Source: Deltaproteobacteria bacterium
GTDB lineage: Bacteria > Myxococcota_A > UBA9160 > JAJDAL01
Direction of reading: 5' to 3'
Length of the DNA stretch: 64,000 nt
NCBI GenBank assembly: GCA_029261875.1
Contig: JAJDAL010000054.1
Coordinates: 186,001 to 250,000, forward strand
Part shown: one piece after another, positions 24,697-33,623 of the stretch
Layout: each line of letters starts with the position of its first letter
Position numbering within the stretch: position 1 is the stretch's first letter
The notes under the pieces: generated by a model
The model's input: only the letters and a program-made list of their open reading frames with translations
Database searches by the model: none
Told to the model about the DNA's origin: nothing
Position numbers and translations under genes: made by a program

Positions 24697-25491
24697 GTCG
24701 CGCAGCGTCGATTCGCACCAGGTTCGATAGTCGTGCCACGGCAAGCGTATGAACGCCTCGGCGAACCCCCCTTCGAGGTCGAGGATGGACCCGGCTCGAA
24801 ACGCGTTCAGCCCGAGGGCGGCATGGCGGTAGTCGGTGTGGGTCAATTGGCTCGAATAGGCGTCGATGGCCTGGCGTTTGAGCGCAGCGACATCGCTGAT
24901 GTCCACGAGCCAATTGGGGACCAACGGCGCCGAAACCTCGTAGCCGCAACACGTGAAACCGCGCGTCGTGTCGCCCACCGCGCGCAAGAGGACGACGTTT
25001 GCGGCGCGATGGTCGAGATGCTGTTCAAGAAAGGAAGGGACATAGATCAGGTCGGGATCGAACCGCTCGATCAGGTTCGCGAGGTCCTTTACCGCGTTCT
25101 CCGACCGATTCAGTTCTCCATCGGGAACGTCCCCGAAGGTCGCGTGTCGGATGCCAAGCAGGGCGAGGCTCGCTTTCGCCTCGCCGCGCCGGTGCGCGAT
25201 CCGTTCTTCGAGCGAGCGGTTGTCCGATGCCTCTACACGGCTTCCACCGTCGGTCATGAATAGAACGTGAACCGAGGCGCCCGCGCGCTGATGTTTTGCC
25301 AACGTCCCCCCGCATCCGATGGCTTCGTCATCGGGGTGGGGGGCGAGGACAAGGACACGCTCGGCGGAGATTTCTCCGACGAGTACGGGAGCGGTCTTTA
25401 CGGCGCGGAGCAAGCCGTGGGCGCGAAGTAGCGGGGCGCTGCGACGGGCTAGAAACGACAGCGCATAGCGCTGCAACCCAGCGAGTTTCAC
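24691..25491 (-). CDS. PIG-L family N-acetylglucosamine deacetylase
   Basis: About 266 aa from GTG 25489-25491, whose GTGA overlaps the glycosyltransferase stop; an ATG at 25524 (277 aa) is possible but lacks an SD. VLVLAPHPDDEAIGCGG is the PIG-L/LmbE zinc motif (HPDDE), and FLEQHLDHRAAN supplies the third zinc ligand region (HxDH). Enzymes of this family remove acetyl groups from GlcNAc-containing glycolipids or small thiol precursors. Translational coupling to the glycosyltransferase suggests action on the sugar that enzyme builds. Confidence 0.9.
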   Translation of the reverse strand: MKLAGLQRYALSFLARRSAPLLRAHGLLRAVKTAPVLVGEISAERVLVLAPHPDDEAIGCGGTLAKHQRAGASVHVLFMTDGGSRVEASDNRSLEERIAHRRGEAKASLALLGIRHATFGDVPDGELNRSENAVKDLANLIERFDPDLIYVPSFLEQHLDHRAANVVLLRAVGDTTRGFTCCGYEVSAPLVPNWLVDISDVAALKRQAIDAYSSQLTHTDYRHAALGLNAFRAGSILDLEGGFAEAFIRLPWHDYRTWCESTLRDL

Positions 25492-27848
25492 GACTCCGGC
25501 CGGAGTCGCTTGATTTGGGTCCATGTGAGTTTGAAGTAGGCATTCGCGACTGCATTCAGGTCGAATCGCTTGCGGATTCGCTCCGCGGATTCGCGCAATG
25601 CCTCCGGGGCCGACGGAACGGCGCCCGGACCCCAGGCCTGCATGGACCGGGTCAGTGCGGCCGCGTTGCCGACCGGAACGAAAGTTCCGTTTTGCCCTTC
25701 GGTGACCACTTCGTCTGCGATTCCGACCCGGGTCGTGATGGCGGGCAGACCGCAGCCCAGCGCCTCGGTCAACGCCAACCCGAAACCCTCGTAGTGGCTC
25801 GGAAAGACGAAGGCATCCGAGGCCTGGAGATACTCGAACACCCGGTTCGATTCGCCTACGGCGTGGATTTGGCTCGACAGAGCGGGGTCCGCGCGTGCCG
25901 CCTCGACTTCCGCATCGCAGTCGTCGAAGGAGTCGAGGCCGGATCCAACGATCAGGAGATGCGCGTTCGGTGCTTCCTTGGCGAGTGCGCGAAAGGCCTG
26001 CAGGAGCTCGGGAATCCCCTTGCTGCGTGCGACGCGTCCGACGGAGACGTAGATCCACGCCTCAGCGGGAAGGCCGAGCTCGCCGCGGAGGCGGGTCTTG
26101 GCCTCGGGATCAATGGGGCCCTGGATGCGTTCGTCGATCCCGTTCGGTATTCGGTGGATCAACTGCGGCGGGAGGCCGTTGTACAACAGCCGGCGCTCGA
26201 CTTCAGCGGAGGGGGCGACGATGGCGGCGGCGCGTCCAGCGGCGGCGAATTGCAACCGGGTGGCGATCGTCAGCGCCAGTCGTCCGAGTCCGCCCAGGCG
26301 GGCGACGCTTTCGCGGGACAGGGGCTCATCCAGTTCATGGGGCGACTCGACCCTCACGATGAAGGGTTTGCGCGTGATCCAACCCGCCCCGGCAGCGGCA
26401 ACTGGGAGCGATTTGAAACCCGACACGAGCGCGAGATCGTACGCGTGGCGTTTTCGAATCAGCTGAACGAACAGCCCGAACTGGTGTCGGAGGACCGGAA
26501 ACAGGGCGCGCCAGCCCGAACCGCGGGAGTCGCCACTCGGGGGGATGCGCGATACGTGGACCCCGTCGACGACTTCTTGCTTGGGCGCGTAGACCCGCGC
26601 CTGGCGGGTCCACACCGATACGTGGGCTCCCAGAGCGACCAGGGCTCGCGACAGGGCGTTGAGTTGTTTCTGCTGGCCTCCCACGGTCGGCGGAAAGAAC
26701 GAATCGGTCAATACGACGATGCGCGCAGAGACGATTTCCGGCGGTGCGATCGCTTCGAGGGCATCGAGAGTCTCCGCGGCACATCGTTCCCATTGGAATT
26801 CGGCGGCTCTGCGCAGCCCTTTCGCCCGCAGCGCGGTGCGGTACTCGGAGTCGGAAAGCACGCGGACGATCGCTCGCGCGATGTCCGATGGATCGTAGGG
26901 GTCGACGAACTCGGCCGCGCCCGCGACGACTTCCGGAATGCTGCCGGTCCTGGAGGCGACGATCGGGCAGCCGCACGCCATGGCTTCCAGCAACGGCAAC
27001 CCGAAGCCCTCGCATAGTGAAGGGAGTACGAAGGCGTCGGCCATGTTGAGCAACGCTGCGATTTCGTCGGCCGGGACCCAGCCGATCAAATGGACCCGGG
27101 CGGCGAGCGCCGGGTCGCGCAGCGGTTCGAGTTCGCGCCTGGCACCCCAGCGCGGTTCCCCCGCAAGGACCAAATGGTGGGGCGCCTGGTCGCGGATCCG
27201 GGAGAATGCCTGCAGGAGCCTCGAAACGTTCTTCGGCGGATAGATTTGTCCCGCCCAGAGCACGAAACGCTCGGGCAGATTATGTTTCGCGCGGAGGCTT
27301 TGGAGTCGCTCCGGGTCCATGTCGGGCGAGAAAATCGTGTGATCGACGCCGTGATGGATGGGCACGACTTTGTTCGGGTCGAGACCGAACCGCTCGACGG
27401 CTTCGTCGGCGACGGTGCGCGATACGGAAATGGCCAAGTCGGTGCGCTCCAGGTAGTGGGGCACGGCCCGAGAGAAATAGGTGCGGTCGAGCCAGCGAAA
27501 CGCCTTGGGGATGCGGAACCACTCGGCGCCGTGGAGCACGAATGCCGTTTTGGCCCGAGTGAACAGCGGGATCGTGAACTTGGGGTTGAACAAAACGTCG
27601 ATCCGGTGCTTTCGGGCAAGCCAGGGCACGGCGATCTGGTCCCAAAGAAACCGCGTGGGGATCGGGAGCGCCACGGAAGTCACATTGGGGAACGTGTCGT
27701 CGAAGGCGCGCGGATGGCCGCGCTGGTAGAAGAGGACGAAATCGTGGTCGCCACCGGCTCGAAACAGAGCGGGCAGCAGGTTTTCCGTGTAGTTGCGAAC
27801 TCCACCCGCATGCTGATCCGCATGCCTTAGGATGATCCCGATGCGCAC
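25488..27848 (-). CDS. Double glycosyltransferase: two GT4-type enzymes fused in one chain
   Basis: About 786 aa from GTG 27846-27848, which has CCGGAG eight nt upstream; the frame is open to 27992. The N-terminal half (about 1-370) is a full GT4 enzyme (GGVRNYTENLLP, FVLWAGQIYPPKNV, FVLPSLCEGFGLPLLEAM), and the C-terminal half (about 380-780) is a second one (DSFFPPTVGGQQKQLNALSR, WIYVSVGRVARSKGIPELL, FVFPSHYEGFGLALTEAL). Both keep the EGFGLxxxEA nucleotide-sugar motif, so both look active and could add two successive sugars. The donor and acceptor are unknown. Coupled by GTGA to the PIG-L gene. Upstream, 27849-28139 (291 bp) holds no gene and should contain the divergent promoters for this operon and the PP2C gene. 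Confidence 0.88.
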   Translation of the reverse strand: MRIGIILRHADQHAGGVRNYTENLLPALFRAGGDHDFVLFYQRGHPRAFDDTFPNVTSVALPIPTRFLWDQIAVPWLARKHRIDVLFNPKFTIPLFTRAKTAFVLHGAEWFRIPKAFRWLDRTYFSRAVPHYLERTDLAISVSRTVADEAVERFGLDPNKVVPIHHGVDHTIFSPDMDPERLQSLRAKHNLPERFVLWAGQIYPPKNVSRLLQAFSRIRDQAPHHLVLAGEPRWGARRELEPLRDPALAARVHLIGWVPADEIAALLNMADAFVLPSLCEGFGLPLLEAMACGCPIVASRTGSIPEVVAGAAEFVDPYDPSDIARAIVRVLSDSEYRTALRAKGLRRAAEFQWERCAAETLDALEAIAPPEIVSARIVVLTDSFFPPTVGGQQKQLNALSRALVALGAHVSVWTRQARVYAPKQEVVDGVHVSRIPPSGDSRGSGWRALFPVLRHQFGLFVQLIRKRHAYDLALVSGFKSLPVAAAGAGWITRKPFIVRVESPHELDEPLSRESVARLGGLGRLALTIATRLQFAAAGRAAAIVAPSAEVERRLLYNGLPPQLIHRIPNGIDERIQGPIDPEAKTRLRGELGLPAEAWIYVSVGRVARSKGIPELLQAFRALAKEAPNAHLLIVGSGLDSFDDCDAEVEAARADPALSSQIHAVGESNRVFEYLQASDAFVFPSHYEGFGLALTEALGCGLPAITTRVGIADEVVTEGQNGTFVPVGNAAALTRSMQAWGPGAVPSAPEALRESAERIRKRFDLNAVANAYFKLTWTQIKRLRPES

Positions 27849-28139
27849 CGAATTGACTCCGGCTTCAGACCTCGCGTGAAGCACGCGGACCGAGCTCGGA
27901 ACCGGGCGATCGTCGGCAATCCGAGTTGTCTGCGATGAAATTAGCAAGACGGTTGGGGAAGGGGGAGAGGGGCGACGTCCCCGCCGGCCCAAGAATCAAT
28001 TGCTCCAGGGTCCCCAAGGGTTTGGCGAGCGGGCGGAGGGCGGGGCGGCGAAGCCAATTGGGTTACAATCCGGAACGCTCGGGTGACGGTTCACTACCGA
28101 GCGGTCGGGCTGTTTGCCCAAGGTGTCTGTGGGGGGACT

Positions 28140-28895
28140 ATGAGTACGGAAGGATCCGGGGCGTCGAGGTCGGGACGGTCGCTCGAGAACGAGGACCATT
28201 TTCTGGTCGAAGAGGGACTCGGGCTCTACGTGGTGTGCGACGGGGACAGCGGTCGTCCGGCGGGCGAAGTCGCGTCGGAAGTGGCCGTGCGGGCCCTCGA
28301 ACAATTCATCGAGACCGCCGACGACACCCTGGCGACCGACATCTGGCGCGGGAGCACCGCAACCTCGGTGGTCGAACGCGCCCTGCGCTATGCGGTCAAT
28401 CAAATCGTGGCGACGGCGGAGGCCTCCCCGGAACTCGAAGGGATGGCGACCACGATTACGGTTCTGCTCGCCCATGGGAAGCGTGGAATCATCGGCCATC
28501 GCGGCGATAGCCGCGCGTATCTGCTGCGTGGGCGTCGCTGCCACCAATTGACCGTCGATCACGAGCTGACGGAATCCATCAGCAACGGCACTTCGGATGC
28601 CGATCTTCCGATCGATGTCTTCGCAATCGACTTGAATCCGCGCGACACCGTCGTTCTTTGCTCGGACGGGGCGGAAGAAGCGGTGAAGGACCCGTCGATC
28701 GTCTACGCCGCCTCCGAGCTGTCTCCGCGACTCCTCGCCAGCCGGATCGTCGGTCTCGGAAACCGAATGAATCCGTCCGCCGATACCACGGCCGTGGTGG
28801 TGCGGATTCGCGGAGAACGCGAACCCGGGTGGCTCGAACTTTCGAGTGAACCGCGCGGCGTTTCCTTCGGTCACACGATTCCCGCCACAACCTAG
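28140..28895 (+). CDS. PP2C-type protein serine/threonine phosphatase
   Basis: 251 aa from ATG 28140 with GGGGGGA upstream. PPM/PP2C motifs in order: NEDHF (metal Asp), VVCDGDSGRPAGEVAS (usually VADGMGG), GHRGDSRAYLLR, VVLCSDGAEEAV (usually CSDGL) and ADTTAVVVR (usually DNxT). The metal-binding Asp residues appear to be kept, but the DGMGG and SDGL loops diverge. No membrane helix, so probably cytoplasmic. No Ser/Thr kinase partner was seen in the window. Convergent with the GH63-type hydrolase gene of the alpha-glucan cluster; a regulatory link is only suggested by position. Confidence 0.85.
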   Translation: MSTEGSGASRSGRSLENEDHFLVEEGLGLYVVCDGDSGRPAGEVASEVAVRALEQFIETADDTLATDIWRGSTATSVVERALRYAVNQIVATAEASPELEGMATTITVLLAHGKRGIIGHRGDSRAYLLRGRRCHQLTVDHELTESISNGTSDADLPIDVFAIDLNPRDTVVLCSDGAEEAVKDPSIVYAASELSPRLLASRIVGLGNRMNPSADTTAVVVRIRGEREPGWLELSSEPRGVSFGHTIPATT

Positions 28896-28938
28896 GGGGC
28901 GGACCGCGGGGTTGGCACCTCCGGGCGACGCCCGAGCG

Positions 28939-31617
28939 TTACTTTGCGCGTTGGCGGGCTTCGTCCTCGAGCAGCGTGACGACCAACGCGGTCCAGCCGG
29001 TTTGGTGGCTGGCGCCGAGACCGCGCGCGGTGTCGCCGTCGAAATATTCGTAGAACTGCTGGAGGTCACGCCAGTGGGGATCCGCGGTCCAGCGTGACTC
29101 GGAACCGTGCCAGGGGCGCACGCCGTGGGCGTCGGCCCGAAAAATCGAGGTGAGTCGGCGCGAAATTTCCCGCGCGGCTTCTTGAAGGGTCAGCGAACGC
29201 CCCGATCCTTTGGGACACTCGACGCGGAAATCGTCACCATAAAAATGGTGATAGCGTTCCAGCGCTTCGATCAGAAGGAAGTTGATGGGAAACCAAATCG
29301 GTCCGCGCCAATTGGAATTACCTCCGAAAATTGCACTGTCGGATTCACCGGGCACGTACTTCACGCTGTAGTTTCGGTCGTCGACTTGAAAGACGTAAGG
29401 GGACTCGAGGTGATGTCGGGAAACCGAGCGGATTCCGAACGGCGATAGAAACTCGCTTTCATCGAGCAAGTAACTCAGAATACTTTCCAATCGCTCGGGC
29501 GAGGGGATGGCCATCAGTCGACGCCCGGGAATGCCCGGCGCACCCTGGCGAAGAATATGGCGCCCGAGATCCTTCCGGTTGCCCAAGAACCATTCGAGAC
29601 GCTTGCGGAAGCCCGGTAGGCGCTCGACGACCGAGTCGTCGAGCACGCCCACGGCCAGGAGGGGAATCAGACCGACCAGCGAGCGCACCTTCAAGGGAAT
29701 GCGGTTGCCGTCGATGTTCAGCTGGTCGTAATAGAACCCGTCCTCTTCATCCCACAGTCCCGTGCCCCCCATCGTGTTGATGGAGTCCACGATCCGGACC
29801 AAGTGCTCGAAGAATTTCGATGCGGTGTCTTCGTAGACGGGATCGTCCAAGGCAAGCTCGAGTGCGATGGCGAGCATCGTCGCCGCGTAGAAGGCCATCC
29901 ACGCGGTGCCATCGGCTTGTTCGAGATGGCCGCCGGTCGGGAGCGGCTGGGAGCGATCGAACACACCGATGTTGTCCAAGCCGAGAAAGCCGCCGGAGAA
30001 CAGGTGTTTGCCTCCAACGTCTTTGCGATTGACCCACCAGGTGAAGTTGACGAGGAGCTTGTCGAATACGCGGCGCAAGAAGACGCGGTCGCGTTTTCCG
30101 GCCGGCGACGAAATCTTGTAGACCCGCCAGGCCGCCCAGGCGTGCACCGGGGGGTTTACGTCCGAGAACGCGAATTCGTAGGCGGGAATCTGACCGTTCG
30201 GGTGCATGTACCATTCGCGCAACAGCAACAGCAATTGGTCCTTGGCAAAGCTGGAATCGACCTTTGCGAATGGAATGACATGGAAGGCCAGGTCCCAAGC
30301 GGCGTACCACGGATATTCCCATTTGTCGGGCATCGAGATGACGTCTCGGTTGTAGAGATGCCGCCAGTCCGAGTTCCGGCCCGTCAGACGTTCCGGGGGC
30401 GGAGGCGGCTGCTCGGGGTCCCCCTCCAGCCAATCCTTCACCGCGAACGAGTAGAACTGCTTCGAGCAAAGCAGGCCCGCGTAGCCCTGGCGAACGATAT
30501 CCGCGGCCTCCGCGTCGAGTCCCTTCGGTGTCGTATCCGCATAGAAGGCGTCGGCTTCCCGTCGCCGGAGTGAAAACGTTTCGGTGAAGCTGGACCCCAG
30601 GGGATCCGTCGCCCGCTCCGGCTCGGCGACGAGACGCAGACGCAATTCGAATTCCCCGTTCGGCGGAATCTCGAGTCGGTAGTGCGCGGCGGCCTTGGAA
30701 CCTTCGCTGGGGTTCACGGCTGTGGGATCTCCCTCGACGACGTAGCGATGAAAAGCGTCCTTCACATAGGGGTCGGAACGGTCCTCGTCGAAGACGCGCG
30801 CGCGGTTGGTTTCGTTTTCCGTCAGGAGCAGTTTCGGAGGCGTTCCGTCCGGGTGTTGGCCCAGTTCGAGACGAAATCGGCCGAGTTCCTGGTGCTCGGT
30901 TACGAACGCCAACGTTCCGTCCGGGCGAATTCGCGGTCGCGGGTGATCGTCCTCTCCGGACCGCCCCCAGGACCAGGTGTTTCGGTACCAAAGGGTGGGC
31001 AACACGTGGAGTGGGGCCGCGTCGGGGCCGCGGTTCGCGATGGCGATCCGCCAGCTGATGTCGTTGGCCGATGCCTTGGCGAATTCGGAAAAGACGTCGA
31101 AATAGCGCTGCTCGTCGAAGACTCCGGTTTCTTCGAGTTCGAATTCCCGACGGTCTTTGGTTCGCGACGCATTCTCCTCGACCAGCTGCTCGTAGGGGTA
31201 GGGAGCTTGAGGGTACTTGTACAGCATGCGGACCCAGGAATGGGTCGGCGTGGAGTCCAGATAGAAATAGCGCTCCTTGACGTCCTCTCCGTGGCTTCCC
31301 TCGGGACCGCCAAGGCCGAAGAGCCTTTCCTTCAGGATGCTGTCGCGTTCGTTCCAGAGCGCGATGGCGAGGCACATTCGACCGCGCGAATCGCACAGGC
31401 CGAGGAGTCCGTCTTCGCCCCAGCGATAGGCGCGGCTGCGCGCGTGGTCGTGCGGAAAGTAGGACCAACAGTTTCCGTCTTCGGAGTAATCCTCTCGGAC
31501 GGTGGCCCATTGTCGTTCGGCGAGATAGGGGCCGAACCGTTTCCAGTGGACACGTCTCGCATCGTTTTCCGCCAAGCGTTTGCGCTCCGCGTTGCGATCG
31601 AAACGAACACGAGTCAT
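28939..31617 (-). CDS. GH63-family glycoside hydrolase (MGH1/YgjK-like)
   Basis: 892 aa from ATG 31615-31617, which overlaps the debranching-enzyme stop (ATGA). Long (alpha/alpha)6-barrel glycosidase: WKRFGPYLAERQWATVREDY at the N-terminus, WEYPWYAAWDLAFHVIPFA, NGQIPAYEFAFSDVNPPVHAW, GGTGLWDEEDGFYYDQLNID and the C-terminal WRGPIWFPINFLLIEAL. These are hallmarks of the mannosyl-oligosaccharide glucosidase-related MGH1/GH63 group. Bacterial relatives cleave alpha-glucosides such as glucosylglycerate or alpha-1,3/1,2-linked glucose. The pair with the debranching enzyme implies a role in alpha-glucan or compatible-solute turnover. The exact substrate cannot be assigned. Confidence 0.88.
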   Translation of the reverse strand: MTRVRFDRNAERKRLAENDARRVHWKRFGPYLAERQWATVREDYSEDGNCWSYFPHDHARSRAYRWGEDGLLGLCDSRGRMCLAIALWNERDSILKERLFGLGGPEGSHGEDVKERYFYLDSTPTHSWVRMLYKYPQAPYPYEQLVEENASRTKDRREFELEETGVFDEQRYFDVFSEFAKASANDISWRIAIANRGPDAAPLHVLPTLWYRNTWSWGRSGEDDHPRPRIRPDGTLAFVTEHQELGRFRLELGQHPDGTPPKLLLTENETNRARVFDEDRSDPYVKDAFHRYVVEGDPTAVNPSEGSKAAAHYRLEIPPNGEFELRLRLVAEPERATDPLGSSFTETFSLRRREADAFYADTTPKGLDAEAADIVRQGYAGLLCSKQFYSFAVKDWLEGDPEQPPPPPERLTGRNSDWRHLYNRDVISMPDKWEYPWYAAWDLAFHVIPFAKVDSSFAKDQLLLLLREWYMHPNGQIPAYEFAFSDVNPPVHAWAAWRVYKISSPAGKRDRVFLRRVFDKLLVNFTWWVNRKDVGGKHLFSGGFLGLDNIGVFDRSQPLPTGGHLEQADGTAWMAFYAATMLAIALELALDDPVYEDTASKFFEHLVRIVDSINTMGGTGLWDEEDGFYYDQLNIDGNRIPLKVRSLVGLIPLLAVGVLDDSVVERLPGFRKRLEWFLGNRKDLGRHILRQGAPGIPGRRLMAIPSPERLESILSYLLDESEFLSPFGIRSVSRHHLESPYVFQVDDRNYSVKYVPGESDSAIFGGNSNWRGPIWFPINFLLIEALERYHHFYGDDFRVECPKGSGRSLTLQEAAREISRRLTSIFRADAHGVRPWHGSESRWTADPHWRDLQQFYEYFDGDTARGLGASHQTGWTALVVTLLEDEARQRAK

Positions 31618-33539
31618 GGGCGAGTGACCTCCAGGACGAGTCGCAATAATTCCGCCGTCGACCAGGCTTGAAACGGGCATCCGCGGGGCCGGTGCGGCGG
31701 GTCGCCATCCGCAATTTCCGAAACATGGTCGAGTCCGGCACGCGACAGATGGGCGAGCAGGGGGTCGACGAAGCGGCTTCGGGCGTCGCGGCGTCCGCGG
31801 GCTGCGTCCGGTTGTAGCGCGATCCAAGCCTCGACGAAGGGTCCCAACAGCCAGGGCCAGACGGTTCCTTGATGGTACGCGCCGTCGCGTTTCGCCGGGG
31901 CGCCGTCGTAGCTGCCGCAATACTCCGGTTCGTCGGGTGCCAGGGAGCGGAGACCCATGGGAGTCCAGAGCCGCTCTTCCACGATTTCGAGTGCGTGCCG
32001 GGTCCGTTTGGGGTCCACCAGGGAGCGGCGAAGTCCACCCAGCGCCAGGATCTGATTCGGTCGCAGGCGGGCGTCACACACACCGGCCTGGTGACCGTCG
32101 TCGACCACGTCGAAAAGGTGCTCCCGGTCCGGGTCCCAAAAGCGGAGTTCGAACGCCTTGGCGCCCCGCGCCGCCAGGGACGCCCATTCTTTGTTCCAGC
32201 GCGCTGCTACGCCCAGAGCGGCGATCCAGAGTGCCTGGATCTCAACGGGCTTTCCGATGCGCGGCGTGACGACGTGGTCGCCGATGCGAGCGTCCATCCA
32301 GGTGAGTTGGACGCCCGCTTCGCCGGCCGCCAGCAATCCGTCGCGGTCGCAAACAATTCCGTGCCGGGTGCCGCGCTGATAGGATCGGAGAATCTCCTCG
32401 CAGGCGTCTTCGAGGCGTTTCGAATCGCCACGGGAAACGGCGCCCTGATTCCGGGCGCGCTCGAGCAGTTCGTCGACCACGATCACGAACCACAGCGCCG
32501 CGTCCACGGAGTTGTATTCCGGCGGCTCTCCTCTGTCGGGAAAGCGATTTGGAAGCATTCCCTCCGAAAGGAAGTCACACCAGCGAAGCAAGGTGTTTCG
32601 CGCCCCTTCGAGGTCGCCCCGGGCCAGACAGAGTCCGCGCAGGGCGATGAAGGAATCTCTCCCCCAATCGGCGAACCATGGATAACCCGCAATGATGGAC
32701 TCGCCTCCGTTCCAGGCGACGCGGTAGGCCTCGGACGACCGTTCGAGTTGGGAGGCGAAGCTCCCGCGTCGCGCGGATTCGGTCTCGACGGCCGCGCGTA
32801 CGTGGCTGCGTACGGAATCTCCCTCGAGGCGCAGAGCGAACGGCTCGGACGAAAATGCCGCCACGGCTTCGCCGGACTCGAATTCCAGTTCGAATTCACC
32901 CGGCGAAATCAGGTCTTCGAGGAACGGGTAACCCCGTGACCGTTCTTCGTCATAGCGAAAGTCGCGATACCACGTCGCCGATTCCTGGAATCGGCCGCTG
33001 GCGGCCGCGAATACCGCGGGGCGTGCGGGCCCCAGCTGCCAGCGCAACCAGGGATCGGAAAAATCCACTTCGAGCGCGAAGGCGGGGTCCGAACGCTGTA
33101 GCTCGTGATGCCCTCGACCCGAAATGTACGGTCGCATCTTCAGTGTGGTGTCGGCCGAGTCACCCCGCGCATCCCGGATGCTCCAGCGAACGATGGCTTG
33201 GCAACGGCCCCGCGGGATCAGGATCTCTTGTCGCGCGCTCAAGTCGGGGGACAGTCGAAACGACCAGGTGGGCCAGGGCGTGGTCTGGAAATCCACGAGA
33301 CACGGCGTCGCATCCGGTGCGATCACATCCGGCGCGTAGGCCTGGGAGCTGATCGCCCATTGTGCATCCCCTTGCACAACGTAAGCGTCGAAACCGTGGA
33401 CGAGGATGTGTCGATCCGGGGCGCGGTCGGCGGAGACGAGCAGGCCGTGGTAACGCCGTGTTCGAAGACCCGATGCGCAGCCCGTGGCGTATCCGCCGAG
33501 ACCGTCGGTTTCCAACCACTCCGAGTGCGCGTCGAACAC
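31614..33539 (-). CDS. Glycogen debranching enzyme (amylo-alpha-1,6-glucosidase, archaeal type)
   Basis: 641 aa from GTG 33537-33539. N-terminal domain (about 1-280) opens with EWLETDGLGGYATGCASGLRTRRYHG, the usual start of the GDE/TreX-like N-domain. The C-terminal amylo-1,6-glucosidase domain (about 290-640) contains AGYPWFADWGRDSFIALRG, LPNRFPDRGEPPEYNSVDA, DHVVTPRIGKPVEIQALW and DGAYHQGTVWPWLLGPFVE, all typical. It removes alpha-1,6 branch glucose from glycogen-like polymers. First gene of a minus-strand pair with the GH63-type hydrolase, and divergent from the GT4/GH57 pair across an 84-bp gap that contains a G9 run. Confidence 0.93.
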   Translation of the reverse strand: MFDAHSEWLETDGLGGYATGCASGLRTRRYHGLLVSADRAPDRHILVHGFDAYVVQGDAQWAISSQAYAPDVIAPDATPCLVDFQTTPWPTWSFRLSPDLSARQEILIPRGRCQAIVRWSIRDARGDSADTTLKMRPYISGRGHHELQRSDPAFALEVDFSDPWLRWQLGPARPAVFAAASGRFQESATWYRDFRYDEERSRGYPFLEDLISPGEFELEFESGEAVAAFSSEPFALRLEGDSVRSHVRAAVETESARRGSFASQLERSSEAYRVAWNGGESIIAGYPWFADWGRDSFIALRGLCLARGDLEGARNTLLRWCDFLSEGMLPNRFPDRGEPPEYNSVDAALWFVIVVDELLERARNQGAVSRGDSKRLEDACEEILRSYQRGTRHGIVCDRDGLLAAGEAGVQLTWMDARIGDHVVTPRIGKPVEIQALWIAALGVAARWNKEWASLAARGAKAFELRFWDPDREHLFDVVDDGHQAGVCDARLRPNQILALGGLRRSLVDPKRTRHALEIVEERLWTPMGLRSLAPDEPEYCGSYDGAPAKRDGAYHQGTVWPWLLGPFVEAWIALQPDAARGRRDARSRFVDPLLAHLSRAGLDHVSEIADGDPPHRPRGCPFQAWSTAELLRLVLEVTRP

Positions 33540-33560
33540 GGGCTGAATATGCCGGGTGGC

Positions 33561-33569
33561 GGGGGGGGG
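33561..33569. repeat. G9 homopolymer in divergent gap
   Basis: Nine consecutive G on the plus strand, in the 84 bp between the start of the debranching-enzyme gene and the start of the GT4 gene. Such tracts are prone to slippage, and here one could change promoter spacing for either operon. Confidence 0.8.
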
Positions 33570-33623
33570 CGCTACGGGATCTGCGAGACTGTTGTTTCAA
33601 CGGCGATCCCCTATGCTCGCCGC

